Assembly: GCA_963663845.2 (NCBI GenBank)
Contig: OY760650.2
Location: forward strand, 434,001 to 498,000
From: Versatilivorator sp963663845
GTDB lineage: Bacteria; Acidobacteriota; Terriglobia; Versatilivoradales; Versatilivoraceae
Length of the DNA: 64,000 nucleotides
Direction: 5' to 3'
The position numbers and the translations under genes are program-made. A model generated the notes under the pieces. That model was not told the DNA's origin. It saw nothing but the letters and a program-made list of their open reading frames with translations, and searched no databases. Below, in pieces: positions 20,744 to 29,855 of the stretch. Within the stretch, counting starts at the first letter, position 1, and the number at the start of each line of letters is the position of its first letter.

Positions 20744-22282
20744 TCAGGCCTGCGCCTCTTCGGTCTTCCCGGTCCAGACGGTCAGGTCGGTCAGGTCCCG
20801 GTCCGGCTTGCGCCGGGACCCGTAGCTCAGCAGGACTCCCAGCCCGAACAGGAAGAGGTTGCCCAGCACGATGATCCAGAACTTGTCGGGAAGCAGGGCG
20901 GCAAGGGAGGGAAACAGCTCGGCGCCAAACCGGCTGTCGATGAACAGCCACAGGCAGACTCCGGCCAGGGTGACCATGGTGGCCTGCAGGGCCGAGCGGC
21001 CATCCACCCGCCGAGTCAACTGGCCCAGCAGGAACAGCCCCAGCAGACCCCCGCTCATGATGGAGATCAGGGTGGCTTGAAAGTCCTGCAAGGTCTCGGT
21101 GCGGGTGAAGTGGATGATCAGGGCGATGGCGATCATAACCCCTCCGAAGAACCCCGAGACCCACCTTCCGAAGGTGACGTAGTGGCGCTCCAACCGGTCG
21201 GGGGCCAGCAACCGCCGGTAGAAGTCGGTGGTGACCGTGGCCGCCGAGGCGTTGATGCTGGAATCGAGGGTCGACATGGCCGCCGCCAGCAGTCCCGAGA
21301 TCACGAAGCCGGCCACCCCGGCCGGGACGTGGCTGAGGATGAAGAAGGGGTAGACCTCCTCCGGCAGCAGCGTGCTCACCTCCGGCGCCGGATTGTACTT
21401 GTAGAGGACGTAGAGCGCCGTCCCGATGAAGCTGAAGAACACCCAGACGGCCACGGTGGCGACTGCGCTCAGGACGATCCCCTTGCGGGCTTCGCCGGTG
21501 GTCTTCATGGCCTGGTAGCGCTGAATGGTCATCTGGTTGACGCACATGTACTGGGTGAAGTGGAACAGGTGCATCAGCGCCGTCACCCACACCGTCTTTT
21601 CGGAGAAATTCAAGGCGGTGCTGCCCACCGAGAGCTTGCCCTCGGCCAGCGCCACTCCCATCACCTGGCCGAAGCCGCCCGGCACCATCCCGAAGATGAT
21701 GGGCAGGCAGATGAGTCCGCCCAGGATCAAGGCGAAACCCTGGATCAGGTCGGTCCAGATGACTGCCTCCAGGCCTCCGGCGATGGTATAGGCGGCCACC
21801 AGGACCCCGAAGATCACGATCACCCAGGGAAGCGGAAACCCGGTCATGGCCTTGATGGGCAGGCAGACCGCGTAGAGGATCACCCCCAGCCGAAACATCT
21901 GGAACAGGATGAAGGCCCCTCCGGCATAGAGCCGCGCCCAGGCGCCGAAACGCCTTTCCAGGTATTCGTAGGCGGACCGGAACCCGCCCCGCCTGAAGAG
22001 CGGCATGAACAGAAGGAGCCCGGGAATGGCGGCCAGCAGGTAGGTGAAGTTGGCCGGCATGTAGCGCCAGTTCTCGGAATAGGTAAACCCCGGCGTGGCC
22101 AGGAAGGTCATGGAGCTGACGATGGTGGCCATCATCGACATCCCCACCACCCAGCCGGCCATGTTGCGCCCGGCCAGGAAATAGGCGTCCGAGGACTTGC
22201 TCTTGCGGGCGCAATAGACGCCGATCCAGACCATCACCGCCAGATTGAGCCCGATCACCGCCAGGTCCGGTCCTCGCCACAT
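20744..22282 (-). CDS. sodium:solute symporter (SSS family)
   Basis: A 512-residue integral membrane protein with about 13 hydrophobic segments. Typical SSS features are SSDAYFLAGRNMAGW near residue 30, MATIVSSMTFLATPG near 52, and the GGLEAVIWTDLIQG helix near 165. GGGAGGGGG lies upstream of the ATG at 22282. SSS carriers import sugars, amino acids, carboxylates or amides with sodium. It runs convergently with the fusion-M81 operon, and the Rieske gene lies 130 bp upstream on the same strand. It is a good candidate importer for the local catabolic genes. Confidence 0.88.
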   Translation of the reverse strand: MWRGPDLAVIGLNLAVMVWIGVYCARKSKSSDAYFLAGRNMAGWVVGMSMMATIVSSMTFLATPGFTYSENWRYMPANFTYLLAAIPGLLLFMPLFRRGGFRSAYEYLERRFGAWARLYAGGAFILFQMFRLGVILYAVCLPIKAMTGFPLPWVIVIFGVLVAAYTIAGGLEAVIWTDLIQGFALILGGLICLPIIFGMVPGGFGQVMGVALAEGKLSVGSTALNFSEKTVWVTALMHLFHFTQYMCVNQMTIQRYQAMKTTGEARKGIVLSAVATVAVWVFFSFIGTALYVLYKYNPAPEVSTLLPEEVYPFFILSHVPAGVAGFVISGLLAAAMSTLDSSINASAATVTTDFYRRLLAPDRLERHYVTFGRWVSGFFGGVMIAIALIIHFTRTETLQDFQATLISIMSGGLLGLFLLGQLTRRVDGRSALQATMVTLAGVCLWLFIDSRFGAELFPSLAALLPDKFWIIVLGNLFLFGLGVLLSYGSRRKPDRDLTDLTVWTGKTEEAQA

Positions 22283-22352
22283 GACAATCCCCCTCCCGTC
22301 AGTTTCCGCCGATGACTCCGCTCGTCCGGGTTAGCTGCCCCCGCCCTGAGGG

Positions 22353-22410
22353 GCGGATCATTCGCGGATAAACACCCAATTGTCAACAAAGACGAACCAC
22401 AAATGGACAC
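22353..22410 (-). repeat. fragment of repeat R1, reverse orientation
   Basis: The reverse complement contains TTGTGGTTCGTCTTTGTTGA, then ATTGGGTGTTTA and GAATGATCCGCC, matching the 3' third of R1 at 4060-4109. Confidence 0.55.
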
Positions 22411-22412
22411 GC

Positions 22413-22859
22413 TCAGGGGATCTCCACCACCACGTATTGCTGCCGGACCGATACCGGAAAGGTTTCCGCCCGATAGGGTCCCGGCCGGTGTCCGGCTTCC
22501 TCCCCACACTCGCCGCTCTCGCCTTCCCGGGTCTCCACCCGCACGCGATAGCTGCGCACCCGGGTCCGAACCGGATCGAACCAGGATCGCCCCGTCTTGA
22601 GATCGAACTCCCAGCCGTGCCAGGGACAGCGGACGATTTCTCCAACGCGGGTATAACGGTACTCGCCCGGGACGCGGGCCTGCAGCAAGCCGGACTGCTG
22701 GCCCAGGCAGAGGGGGCCTCCCTGGTGGGGACACCGATTCAAGAGGGCGAAGAACTGGCCGTCCAGGTTGAAGACGCCGATGGATCGGCCCTCGACCTCG
22801 GCAATCTTGCGGCCGCCGGGCGGTATCTCGCCAAGGGTGGCCACCACGTGCTCAGCCAT
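22413..22859 (-). CDS. Rieske [2Fe-2S] protein
   Basis: A 148-residue soluble protein. The two cluster motifs are CPHQG (C43, H45) and CPWHGW (C78, H81), with an unusually long 30-residue spacer. The last 60 residues are polar with many glutamates and glycines and end QYVVVEIP. There is no signal peptide, so it should act in the cytoplasm as a ferredoxin-like electron carrier or oxygenase component. It is the last gene of a run with two amidohydrolases, 83 bp after the second. No Rieske oxygenase catalytic subunit is visible nearby. Confidence 0.85.
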   Translation of the reverse strand: MAEHVVATLGEIPPGGRKIAEVEGRSIGVFNLDGQFFALLNRCPHQGGPLCLGQQSGLLQARVPGEYRYTRVGEIVRCPWHGWEFDLKTGRSWFDPVRTRVRSYRVRVETREGESGECGEEAGHRPGPYRAETFPVSVRQQYVVVEIP

Positions 22860-22942
22860 TGGGCTCGTCCGGTTTCAGGGGGGCGCCCCGGGGGCTCCGG
22901 CGCTGGCTGCGGCCGGCGGTTCGGGGGAAATTCGATGGCGGG

Positions 22943-24043
22943 TCAATCCAGACCATAGAGGCCGCGCGCATTCTCCGACATGATTTTCTTCCTCAGCTCG
23001 CGGGAGAGACCGGCCGGCAGAGCGCTCTCCGGGGAATCGAAGTCCCAGTGCGGATAGTCGGTGGCGAACATCATCCGGTCATCGACGGCCATCTGCTCCA
23101 GCAACTGCCGGAAGTAGCGCCGCCGGGGAGGCTCTTCCATGGGCTGGGTGGTGAACCAGAAATGCCTTCGAACATAGGTGGAGGGAGGATGCCGGAGCGC
23201 AGGGATCTCCTCGGGGAGCTTGCGCCAACAGTGGTCCAGCCGCCACATCAGCGGCGCCATCCAGGCGAAGCCTCCTTCGACCAGGGCCACCTTCAACGAG
23301 GGGAACTGCTCGAACACGCCTTCGCAAACGAGGCTGATGACCTGGGCCTGAAAGGCCTGGGGCATGCCCCCGTGGTCCTCGATGTAGTGGGAAGGCCAGC
23401 CGGCCCCGGTAATGGGTCCGGCTCCGGCGCCTCCGAAATGAATGCCCACCGGCAGGTGGTGACGCAGGGCGGCCTGGTAGATCTTCCGGTACCTGGGCCG
23501 GCCCAGGGGCTCGTTGGTCCGAACCAGCAGGAGGACCTGAACGAACCCGGGATGGTCTCCCACCCGATCGATCTCGTCCGCCGCCAGGTCGCCGTCCTCG
23601 TAGGGAACGATAATGGATGCCCGCAGCCTGGGTTCCGGTTCCAGCCACTCGGCAATCTGCCAGTCGTTGATGGCCCGGGCCAGCGCGGCTCCGTACTCCA
23701 GGTTGAGCTGCCCGCCGGCCCCGTAAAGGCAGTTGAGGATGCCGTACCGGATATCGTAGGCGTCCAGCAACTGTTTCCGCATGAAATGCAGATCCGAGCC
23801 CGCCGGCAGTCCCGAAGGCGGCCAGGCATCGTGGCGGGCGGCATTCATCAACGCCCGCGGGTAGTATCCCCCCAGATGGCCGCGGAGTCCGAACCTCCGA
23901 TGGTGGCGGCGCCACCGCTCCGGAAGGTACTTGTAGAGGGTTTCATTGGAGGGAATGATGTTGTGGATGTCGCAGTCGATGACTTCCAGCCGCGACTCCT
24001 TGCCGCCGGTCGGGGCCTGCCTTGAAGTTACCGCTGTCGCCAT
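22943..24043 (-). CDS. amidohydrolase family protein (amidohydrolase_2 type), copy 2
   Basis: A 366-residue TIM-barrel metal hydrolase; GAGGAG supports the ATG at 24043. The first motif is VIDCDIHN, where CDIH replaces the usual D-x-H-x-H. Later histidines lie in VGIHFGGAG and VALVEGGFAWM, and the final aspartate in FATDYPHWDFD. The same set appears in the 24262-25368 paralogue, so the variation is a family trait. Relatives include decarboxylases of the ACMSD group and hydrolases of cyclic or aromatic acids. The next gene encodes a Rieske protein, which hints at an aromatic or heterocyclic substrate. Confidence 0.82.
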   Translation of the reverse strand: MATAVTSRQAPTGGKESRLEVIDCDIHNIIPSNETLYKYLPERWRRHHRRFGLRGHLGGYYPRALMNAARHDAWPPSGLPAGSDLHFMRKQLLDAYDIRYGILNCLYGAGGQLNLEYGAALARAINDWQIAEWLEPEPRLRASIIVPYEDGDLAADEIDRVGDHPGFVQVLLLVRTNEPLGRPRYRKIYQAALRHHLPVGIHFGGAGAGPITGAGWPSHYIEDHGGMPQAFQAQVISLVCEGVFEQFPSLKVALVEGGFAWMAPLMWRLDHCWRKLPEEIPALRHPPSTYVRRHFWFTTQPMEEPPRRRYFRQLLEQMAVDDRMMFATDYPHWDFDSPESALPAGLSRELRKKIMSENARGLYGLD

Positions 24044-24150
24044 GGCTGTGAGCTCTCCTCGAACCGGACCGGCTTGCTCCCGGGCGTTCTCATCTTAACA
24101 CGGGCGCCGGCCCGAAGTCCTGACGAGGCTTCATCTCGAACCGACAAGCT

Positions 24151-24250
24151 GGAAAAAGACATCCGCCAAGGGACAGGAAGGACGACGAAGGGGCGCCAGG
24201 GGTTGGAGAAGGCTCAAGAGGGGTCTGCCAAGGGCCGGCAAGGGGGAGGG
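24151..24250 (-). repeat. interspersed repeat R2, copy 1
   Basis: The stretch ATCCGCCAAGGGACAGGAAG, then GACGACGAAGGGGCG and GGTTGGAGAAGGCTCAAG, is closely matched at 27616-27718. It is non-coding and sits between the two amidohydrolase genes. Confidence 0.6.
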
Positions 24251-24261
24251 CGCAAAGACCA

Positions 24262-25368
24262 TCAGAGCCGATAGAAGGCGCGGGCGTTCTCGGCCAGCAT
24301 ACGGCGGGCCAGCGAGTCGGACAAGCCCGCCGGCAAGGCCTCTTCCAGGCGGTCGAAGTGCCAGTGGGGATGGTCGGTGGCGAACATCAGCATCTCGTCC
24401 GAATCGAGCTGGCCGATGACCTCCAGGAGCTGGCTTTGGGATGGCGGGGCGTCCACGGGCTGCAGCGTGAGCCGGATGTGCCGGCGGATGTATTCGGAGG
24501 GTGGGCGCTTGACCCAGGGAATGTCTCGGCGCAGGCCCCGCCACTCCTTGTCGAGCCGCCACATCAGCGATGGCATCCAGGTGCAGCCCGCCTCGATCAG
24601 GGCCACTCTCAGGTCGGGGAAGCGATCGAACACGCCTTCCACGATCAGACTGGCCACCTGGGACTGGAAGACCTGGGCCATGGCGGCGACCTCCTCCAGG
24701 TAAGTGGAGAGCCAGCCGCTGGGGGTGGGGGGATGGCCGGGGGCTCCCCCGAACTGAATCCCCACCACCAGGTCGTGGCGGGCGGCCGCTTCGTAGACGG
24801 GGTCGTAAATCCGGTTTCCGTAAGGGATCAGCGACCGGACCGGCATGACGGCCTGCACGAAACGGGGGTCGGCGCCCCAGCGGTCGATTTCCCTTGCCGC
24901 CAGCACCGGGCTCTGGGTGGGGGCCACGATGGAGGCCCGCAGTCTGGCGTCCCGGTCCAGCCAGTGCTCGGCCTGCCACCGGTTGACGGCCGAGGCCAGG
25001 GCCGCGGCCAGTTCCGGGGCGTGCACGCCCTGAACCCGATAGGCGCAGTCCAGAACGCCGAATTCGACCTGGAGAGGGTCGAGCACCTGCTTCTGCATGA
25101 GGGCAAGCTGCCCCTCCGCCTCTTCTTCCCATTCCAGTCCCGGCCGAATGGAGGTCGGCGCTCCCTTGGGATAGTCGTCCGCATCCGGTCCCCGGAAGGC
25201 CGACTCCTCGATGTAGGCGCACCAGTGGTCGGCCAGGTAGGGCTTCAGCACCTCCAGCGAGGCCACTTCATTGTGCAGGTCGCAGTCGATGACCGGACGT
25301 CCCGACCAGAAGGGCCGCTGCGCTTCTTCTCCGGAATCCGGAACCACTCTTTCCTGCGCCATCATCAC
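24262..25368 (-). CDS. amidohydrolase family protein (amidohydrolase_2 type), copy 1
   Basis: A 368-residue paralogue of 22943-24043. Shared features are VIDCDLHNEVAS near residue 27, VVGIQFGGAPG near 178, and MFATDHPHWHFD near 332. Three start codons lie in a row (GTG ATG ATG), with AGGGGGC just upstream. The paralogues keep the same length and motif order, so they probably act on related substrates. Only the R2 repeat lies between them. It is transcribed away from the DapA-family gene at 25528 across a 159-bp gap. Confidence 0.82.
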   Translation of the reverse strand: MMMAQERVVPDSGEEAQRPFWSGRPVIDCDLHNEVASLEVLKPYLADHWCAYIEESAFRGPDADDYPKGAPTSIRPGLEWEEEAEGQLALMQKQVLDPLQVEFGVLDCAYRVQGVHAPELAAALASAVNRWQAEHWLDRDARLRASIVAPTQSPVLAAREIDRWGADPRFVQAVMPVRSLIPYGNRIYDPVYEAAARHDLVVGIQFGGAPGHPPTPSGWLSTYLEEVAAMAQVFQSQVASLIVEGVFDRFPDLRVALIEAGCTWMPSLMWRLDKEWRGLRRDIPWVKRPPSEYIRRHIRLTLQPVDAPPSQSQLLEVIGQLDSDEMLMFATDHPHWHFDRLEEALPAGLSDSLARRMLAENARAFYRL

Positions 25369-25460
25369 GCCCCCTGGTGAGAAATGCGGGCCGGCTTCCG
25401 AGAGAGACTATCCAGACCCGAAGCGCCTTGTCAATGGGGTCGAGGGCGGCCAGATGGGGG

Positions 25461-25489
25461 TTGCTGGCCGCCGGTCAACCAAGTATGAT
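25461..25489 (+). promoter_or_regulatory. possible promoter for the DapA-family/amidohydrolase operon
   Basis: TTGCTG (25461-25466) and TATGAT (25484-25489) are separated by 17 bp. The -10 box matches consensus at 5 of 6 positions, the -35 box at 3. It lies 39 bp before the ATG at 25528. Confidence 0.4.
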
Positions 25490-25527
25490 GGCGCCCGAAT
25501 ACGCTATCAAGTAACCGGATAGGTCCC

Positions 25528-26571
25528 ATGAGAAAACACGGCAGAAGAGGATTCGTTCAGAACCTGGCGCTGGCCGCCGGAACCCTGGCTCTGGGTCCCA
25601 TGGCCGCCTGCCAGGCCGCGCCGAGACCGGGAACGTCTCGCAACCGCCGGGACCTGATTCGGTCCCTGCAGGGCGTCCACAACTTCATGGTCACCACCTT
25701 TCACCCCGACTTCGAGCTGGATTCGGAGGGCCTGCGGCGCAACGTGGCCGATCACGCCCGCGGTTTCCACCGGAACATGACCATCGTGGTTGCCGGGGGC
25801 CTGGGCGAGCTCTACAGCCTGGACATCGAGGAGCACCGGGCGCTGGTCACGGCCGCGGTGGCCGGGGCCGACGGCAAGATGCCGGTGGTGGCCGGGGTGG
25901 GCGGCGGTTACCGCAACGCCGTGAGCATGGCCCGCAATGCCGAACAGTCGGGGGCCGACGCCGTGCTGATCTTCCCGCCGGGCTCCCGCTGGGGCCTGGA
26001 GGAGGGGACCTACCGCTGCTGCCTGGACGTGGCCAAGGCGGTCGACATCGGAGTGCTCATCTATCCCCGGTCCGAGGAGTACTGGCCTCGCCTGTTGAAG
26101 AGACTGTCCCGGATCGAGAACGTCATCGGCTTCAAGGACCCCAGCGGCGACACCCGGGTGGGCCTGGCCCTGGGAGACCTGGTGCCGGCAGACTTCCTCT
26201 GGGTGGCCGAAGGCGAAGGCCACGCCGCCAAGACGCTGCCGGTGGGCGGCCGGGCCTACACCACCGCGGTGGCCACCTTCGTTCCCCAGGCCAGCCACGC
26301 TTTCTGGAAGCACGGCGTGGCGGGAGAGAAGGAACCGATGAACCGGGTGCTCAAGGACAAGATCGAACCGGTGGTCAAGCTGCGCGGGGTTCAGCCCGGC
26401 TATGGCATCAGCGCCATAAAGGTGGCCCTGGAGTCGCTGGGCCGGGCCGGCGGGCCGGTCAGGCCGCCCGGGACCCAGGTGGCGGAGAAGGACAAGGAAG
26501 TCATCGCTGAAATCGCCCGTTCCCATTCCGAGGTGAAACGGGAGAGCAGTGTTCTGTCTCAGAAATTCTGA
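25528..26571 (+). CDS. dihydrodipicolinate synthase family protein, Tat-type signal
   Basis: A 347-residue class I aldolase-type (beta/alpha)8 barrel. The Schiff-base lysine is in VIGFKDPSGD (K203), and the paired tyrosine of the family fits LIYPR (Y179). The start MRKHGRRGFVQNLALAAGTL is Tat-like and ends near AACQA, so it may be an exported lipoprotein, which is unusual for this normally cytoplasmic family. Members split or join pyruvate or other keto-acids with aldehydes. A glycine-rich stretch (VVAGGLGELYSL) stands where DapA binds its keto acid. An amidohydrolase gene follows 24 bp later, so the two probably act in series. Confidence 0.82.
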   Translation: MRKHGRRGFVQNLALAAGTLALGPMAACQAAPRPGTSRNRRDLIRSLQGVHNFMVTTFHPDFELDSEGLRRNVADHARGFHRNMTIVVAGGLGELYSLDIEEHRALVTAAVAGADGKMPVVAGVGGGYRNAVSMARNAEQSGADAVLIFPPGSRWGLEEGTYRCCLDVAKAVDIGVLIYPRSEEYWPRLLKRLSRIENVIGFKDPSGDTRVGLALGDLVPADFLWVAEGEGHAAKTLPVGGRAYTTAVATFVPQASHAFWKHGVAGEKEPMNRVLKDKIEPVVKLRGVQPGYGISAIKVALESLGRAGGPVRPPGTQVAEKDKEVIAEIARSHSEVKRESSVLSQKF

Positions 26572-26595
26572 GACAGGACACTCGGGAGGTCATTC

Positions 26596-27585
26596 ATGGA
26601 CAGCATGAGCCGGCGCGAGTGGCTGCTGGCCGCCGGAGGCGCCGGGCTGGCGGCGGCTTGCAGCAGCGGAAGCAGGGAACCCGCCAAACCGAAGCCCACG
26701 GAACATCGCATCGTGGATGCTCACGTTCACGTCTGGACTTCCGACACCAGGCGCTTTCCGCTGGCCGACGGCTTCACTCCTGAAGACCTCTGGGTGCCGA
26801 GCTTTTCGGCGGAGAGGCTCCTCGAGGAGGCTCATCGGTCCGGCGTGGGCAAAATCAACCTGATCCAGATGACCTGGTACGGCCTGGACCACTCCTACAT
26901 CCTTGACGTCATCGCCAACGACCCCGAACACTTCGTGGGAACCGGCGTCATTCCGGCGGTCACCGACGTCTCCCTGGCCAGTCCGGACCGGACCATGGTG
27001 GCCCTCTCCAAGCAGGGAGTCCATGCCTTTCGCGTGCGCGGCGGCAGCACCCGTCCTCCCCTGGGCGGGGGGCCGCAGTGGATGGACCACCCCGGATTCG
27101 ACAAGATGTTCAAGGCGGGCGCCGATCACAACCTGGCTCTGAGCTTCCTGATGGGGCCCCGGGATCTCCCCGAGGTCGACCGCATGTGCGGCCGCTACCC
27201 GGAGACTCCCATCATCCTGGACCACTTCGCCGGGGTCTACGAGGGCTCCCCCGAGGAGGACATCACCGCCCTGTTGCGCATGGCCGAACACAAGCGGGTC
27301 ATGCTGAAAGTGGGAGCCTTCTACAGCCGAGGCAGAACCCCTCCCTATACCAGCCTGCTGCCCTTGATCCAGCGGGTGGTGGCGGCCTTCGGCCCGGAAC
27401 GATGCATGTGGGAGAGCGATGCGCCCTTCCCCCCGGACCGACCCGCCAGGCATCCCCTGCCCGACCCTCCGCACGGGATCGAGCCGGCCGTGGCCCTCAT
27501 TCGGGACCATGCCGACTTTCTCAGCCCGGCGGACAAGGAGCAGATCCTGATCAAGACCGCCGAGGACTTCTTCTTCAAGCGGTAG
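26596..27585 (+). CDS. amidohydrolase_2 family protein, exported
   Basis: A 329-residue protein. GGGAGGT at 26584-26590 supports the ATG at 26596. The signal MSRREWLLAAGGAGLAAACSS combines a twin-arginine motif with a lipobox. IVDAHVHVWTSD supplies the first two metal histidines, IILDHFAG a further one, and CMWESDAPFP the acidic residue. This pattern fits the lactonase-like branch (L-fucono- or rhamnono-lactonases, 2-pyrone-4,6-dicarboxylate lactonase). It is co-transcribed with the DapA-family gene, so a lactone or cyclic substrate opened here and cleaved by the aldolase is plausible. Both carry export signals. Confidence 0.82.
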   Translation: MDSMSRREWLLAAGGAGLAAACSSGSREPAKPKPTEHRIVDAHVHVWTSDTRRFPLADGFTPEDLWVPSFSAERLLEEAHRSGVGKINLIQMTWYGLDHSYILDVIANDPEHFVGTGVIPAVTDVSLASPDRTMVALSKQGVHAFRVRGGSTRPPLGGGPQWMDHPGFDKMFKAGADHNLALSFLMGPRDLPEVDRMCGRYPETPIILDHFAGVYEGSPEEDITALLRMAEHKRVMLKVGAFYSRGRTPPYTSLLPLIQRVVAAFGPERCMWESDAPFPPDRPARHPLPDPPHGIEPAVALIRDHADFLSPADKEQILIKTAEDFFFKR

Positions 27586-27615
27586 ACTGAATTGGCTGAG
27601 CGTTATCCACAACGG

Positions 27616-27718
27616 CCAAAAAAGAGCTATCCACGAAGGGCCACGAAGGACGACAAAGGGCCGCCAAGGCGTTGGAGAATGCTCAAGGGGGATTCGCCAA
27701 AGGTCGGTAAGGAGAAAG
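27616..27718 (+). repeat. interspersed repeat R2, copy 2
   Basis: GGCCACGAAGGACGACAAAG, then GTTGGAGAATGCTCAAGG and GGTCGGTAAGG, parallels 24151-24250. No gene is seen between 27586 and 27869. Confidence 0.6.
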
Positions 27719-27869
27719 GATTTCCACCAAGGGCGTTCAGGGTTTTGTCGAGGGAACGTGCTGTGGGTCAGTCAGGTCACTCACACATGATCACTTCTTT
27801 GGCGGCGGGGGAGGCTTGGGCGTGGTTGGTCTTGGCAAAGACCTGCTATCGGTAACCTGCTGTCGTTTG

Positions 27870-28361
27870 CTAAGCGGCAAATTCATGTTGGATGACATCG
27901 TAGGCTTCCCTGGCGCATCTCTCGTTCAGTCTCTTGTCGACCATCAGTCTGTGAGGAGAGTCTTTTCCAATCTCAATGGCCTCGTGGTGCAGTTCCCGAA
28001 GGCGAGCAGCAATTTGTTTATCATCCAGGGCATTCAGCTCGATCCATAACTGTTCCCAATCCAGAGAAAGAAGCGAATATTCCCTACCCAAATTCGCCGC
28101 TTCAACGGATTTTCTCGAGTAATCGGAAAGAACGGACCAGATCGCGCACACAGCCACAACAAGGCTCACACAGCCTGAAACCACAGCAGGCATTCCGACC
28201 AGCAGCGATGCGACCGCTCCCGTGGATCCTAAAGCAACTACGGCAGAAAGGCAGAAGTGCAGCTTTTGATAACGATTCGCAAGGTAGGTGTAATACCGCG
28301 ACTCTCTTTTCCTGTCCAGCAAACCCAGCCAGACTTTCTGAATCACAAGATCGTTAGCCAT
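27870..28361 (-). CDS. two-TM protein resembling SLATT-domain proteins
   Basis: A 163-residue protein. A basic, tyrosine-rich start (LDRKRESRYYTYLANRYQKL) leads into two adjacent membrane segments (about residues 36-57 and 59-80, separated by a short MPAVVSG turn), then a long amphipathic helical tail. SLATT proteins have this layout and act as pore-forming effectors in nucleotide-signalled defence systems; solo copies are common. No signalling enzyme is adjacent, so the role is open. GC content is lower than in the neighbours, which suggests acquisition. The assignment is by architecture only. Confidence 0.5.
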   Translation of the reverse strand: MANDLVIQKVWLGLLDRKRESRYYTYLANRYQKLHFCLSAVVALGSTGAVASLLVGMPAVVSGCVSLVVAVCAIWSVLSDYSRKSVEAANLGREYSLLSLDWEQLWIELNALDDKQIAARLRELHHEAIEIGKDSPHRLMVDKRLNERCAREAYDVIQHEFAA

Positions 28362-28637
28362 AACGAACTCGCTTCTTCTCGATACTTGGCGGTGAAAGTG
28401 TCCGGGGAAGAACGACTACCCGGAGCTTATTCCAAATTCGCTTGAACTGTAAACTCTCTTCAACCAGACGCGGCTATCGGAACTGATTTCCACACCGAAA
28501 ACATCGCATGGCTTCACCGCCATGTCAAGCATCCGACAGAAGCTGGCCACCATTGTGAGAAGCAACAGGCGAGGAGGATCACGTTATGTGTGGTACGCTT
28601 CAGACTGGTTCCTGAACTGCGCCAAGGAGATCTCCCC

Positions 28638-29657
28638 ATGAAACCCGGGTTCTCGCGTCGAAGGTTCCTGCAATCCCTGGGCGCCGCCGGGGCCGCCGGG
28701 TCCATCCTGGGATCCGGCGCCTCTTCGCCGGCCGCGGCCCACGATTCCCGCTCCGCTCCCCTGATCACGTCCTCCATGGCCGGCTCGTCCCCGGGATTTG
28801 TCCATCCCCAGAAGGTTCTGCTTTGGGAACGAACCCGCAAGGAAATTCGGGAAGACCTCGAAAGCGGGAACCTCAAGGCCGCCATCCTGCCCACCGGCGC
28901 CACCGAGCAGCACAACGAACACCTGGCGCTGATCACCGATGCCGCCACCGCCACCCTGTTCGCTCAGCAGGCCGCTCTCCAACTCTATCCCCAGGTGACG
29001 GTTTCCACGCCCTGCCCGGTCGGCTACTCCCCCTATCACATGGCCCGCAAGGGCACCCTCACCCTGCGCAAGGAGACCTTTCTGGCTTACGTCTTCGACG
29101 TGATCGAGAGCCTCACCGCCCACGGGTTCGGCACCATCCTGGTGGTCAACGGCCACGGCGGGAACCATGGCCTGCTGAAGGAGGCCGTCCCCGAGTGGCG
29201 CCGAAAACTCGGAGTCACCCTGGACGCCGTCTCCTACGGCGAAGGCTACACCGACGAGGAGCTGGCCACCTTCCTGACCTCCTACCGGCAGAAGCTGGAT
29301 GGAAAGCTGGACACGCTGGCCCGCCGGACCGGGCACAGCCACGCCTCCGAAAACGAAACCTCGATCCTCATGGCCGCCTATCCCGACCGGGTGCGTTTCG
29401 TCACCCTGGAGGAATACGACCAGGCCGGTCTGAACTACGAGTCGGACATGTCGCCCAAGGTCTGGGAGTATCTCGAACCCTTCGACGCCCAGCGCACCAC
29501 CAACCCGGAAAACCCGAGAGACCGCGCCCGCCAGGAGCAGGCCCTGCTGGCGACCCCGGAAAAGGGGGAGAGGCTGATCGCCATGGGGACTCGCTTCATC
29601 GTGGACAGGCTGCAGCGGATGATCGAGGCCACCGATGCCGGACGCCCCTGGCCGTAA
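28638..29657 (+). CDS. creatininase family protein, Tat-exported
   Basis: A 339-residue protein. AAGGAGA at 28624-28630 supports the ATG at 28638; the frame upstream lacks a signal. The N-terminus MKPGFSRRRFLQSLGAAGAA is a clear Tat signal. The creatininase metal-binding set is present: PTGATEQHNEHLALITDA (E, H and D ligands), VVNGHGGNHG and ASENETS. Relatives hydrolyse creatinine or act on formamide-type intermediates of riboflavin and pterin pathways. One difference is asparagine in QHNEH where glycine is usual. The gene stands alone, flanked by intergenic DNA on both sides. Confidence 0.85.
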   Translation: MKPGFSRRRFLQSLGAAGAAGSILGSGASSPAAAHDSRSAPLITSSMAGSSPGFVHPQKVLLWERTRKEIREDLESGNLKAAILPTGATEQHNEHLALITDAATATLFAQQAALQLYPQVTVSTPCPVGYSPYHMARKGTLTLRKETFLAYVFDVIESLTAHGFGTILVVNGHGGNHGLLKEAVPEWRRKLGVTLDAVSYGEGYTDEELATFLTSYRQKLDGKLDTLARRTGHSHASENETSILMAAYPDRVRFVTLEEYDQAGLNYESDMSPKVWEYLEPFDAQRTTNPENPRDRARQEQALLATPEKGERLIAMGTRFIVDRLQRMIEATDAGRPWP

Positions 29658-29855
29658 GGGAATCTGTCATCGACTGCGTGAGGAAACTCCACACCCTTCG
29701 CCCGAACCGGGCGCACCCATGCCTGGGCCCCGCTCAAGCTGGACTGGATTTTTCTGAGAAAATTGAAGGCTCAGGACCGGCGGTTGCAAAGGATCGGCTT
29801 TTCCGATCACCGCGCCCTCTGGGTGCAGGTGGCGCCCGAGGGGTAGCCGCCGGCC

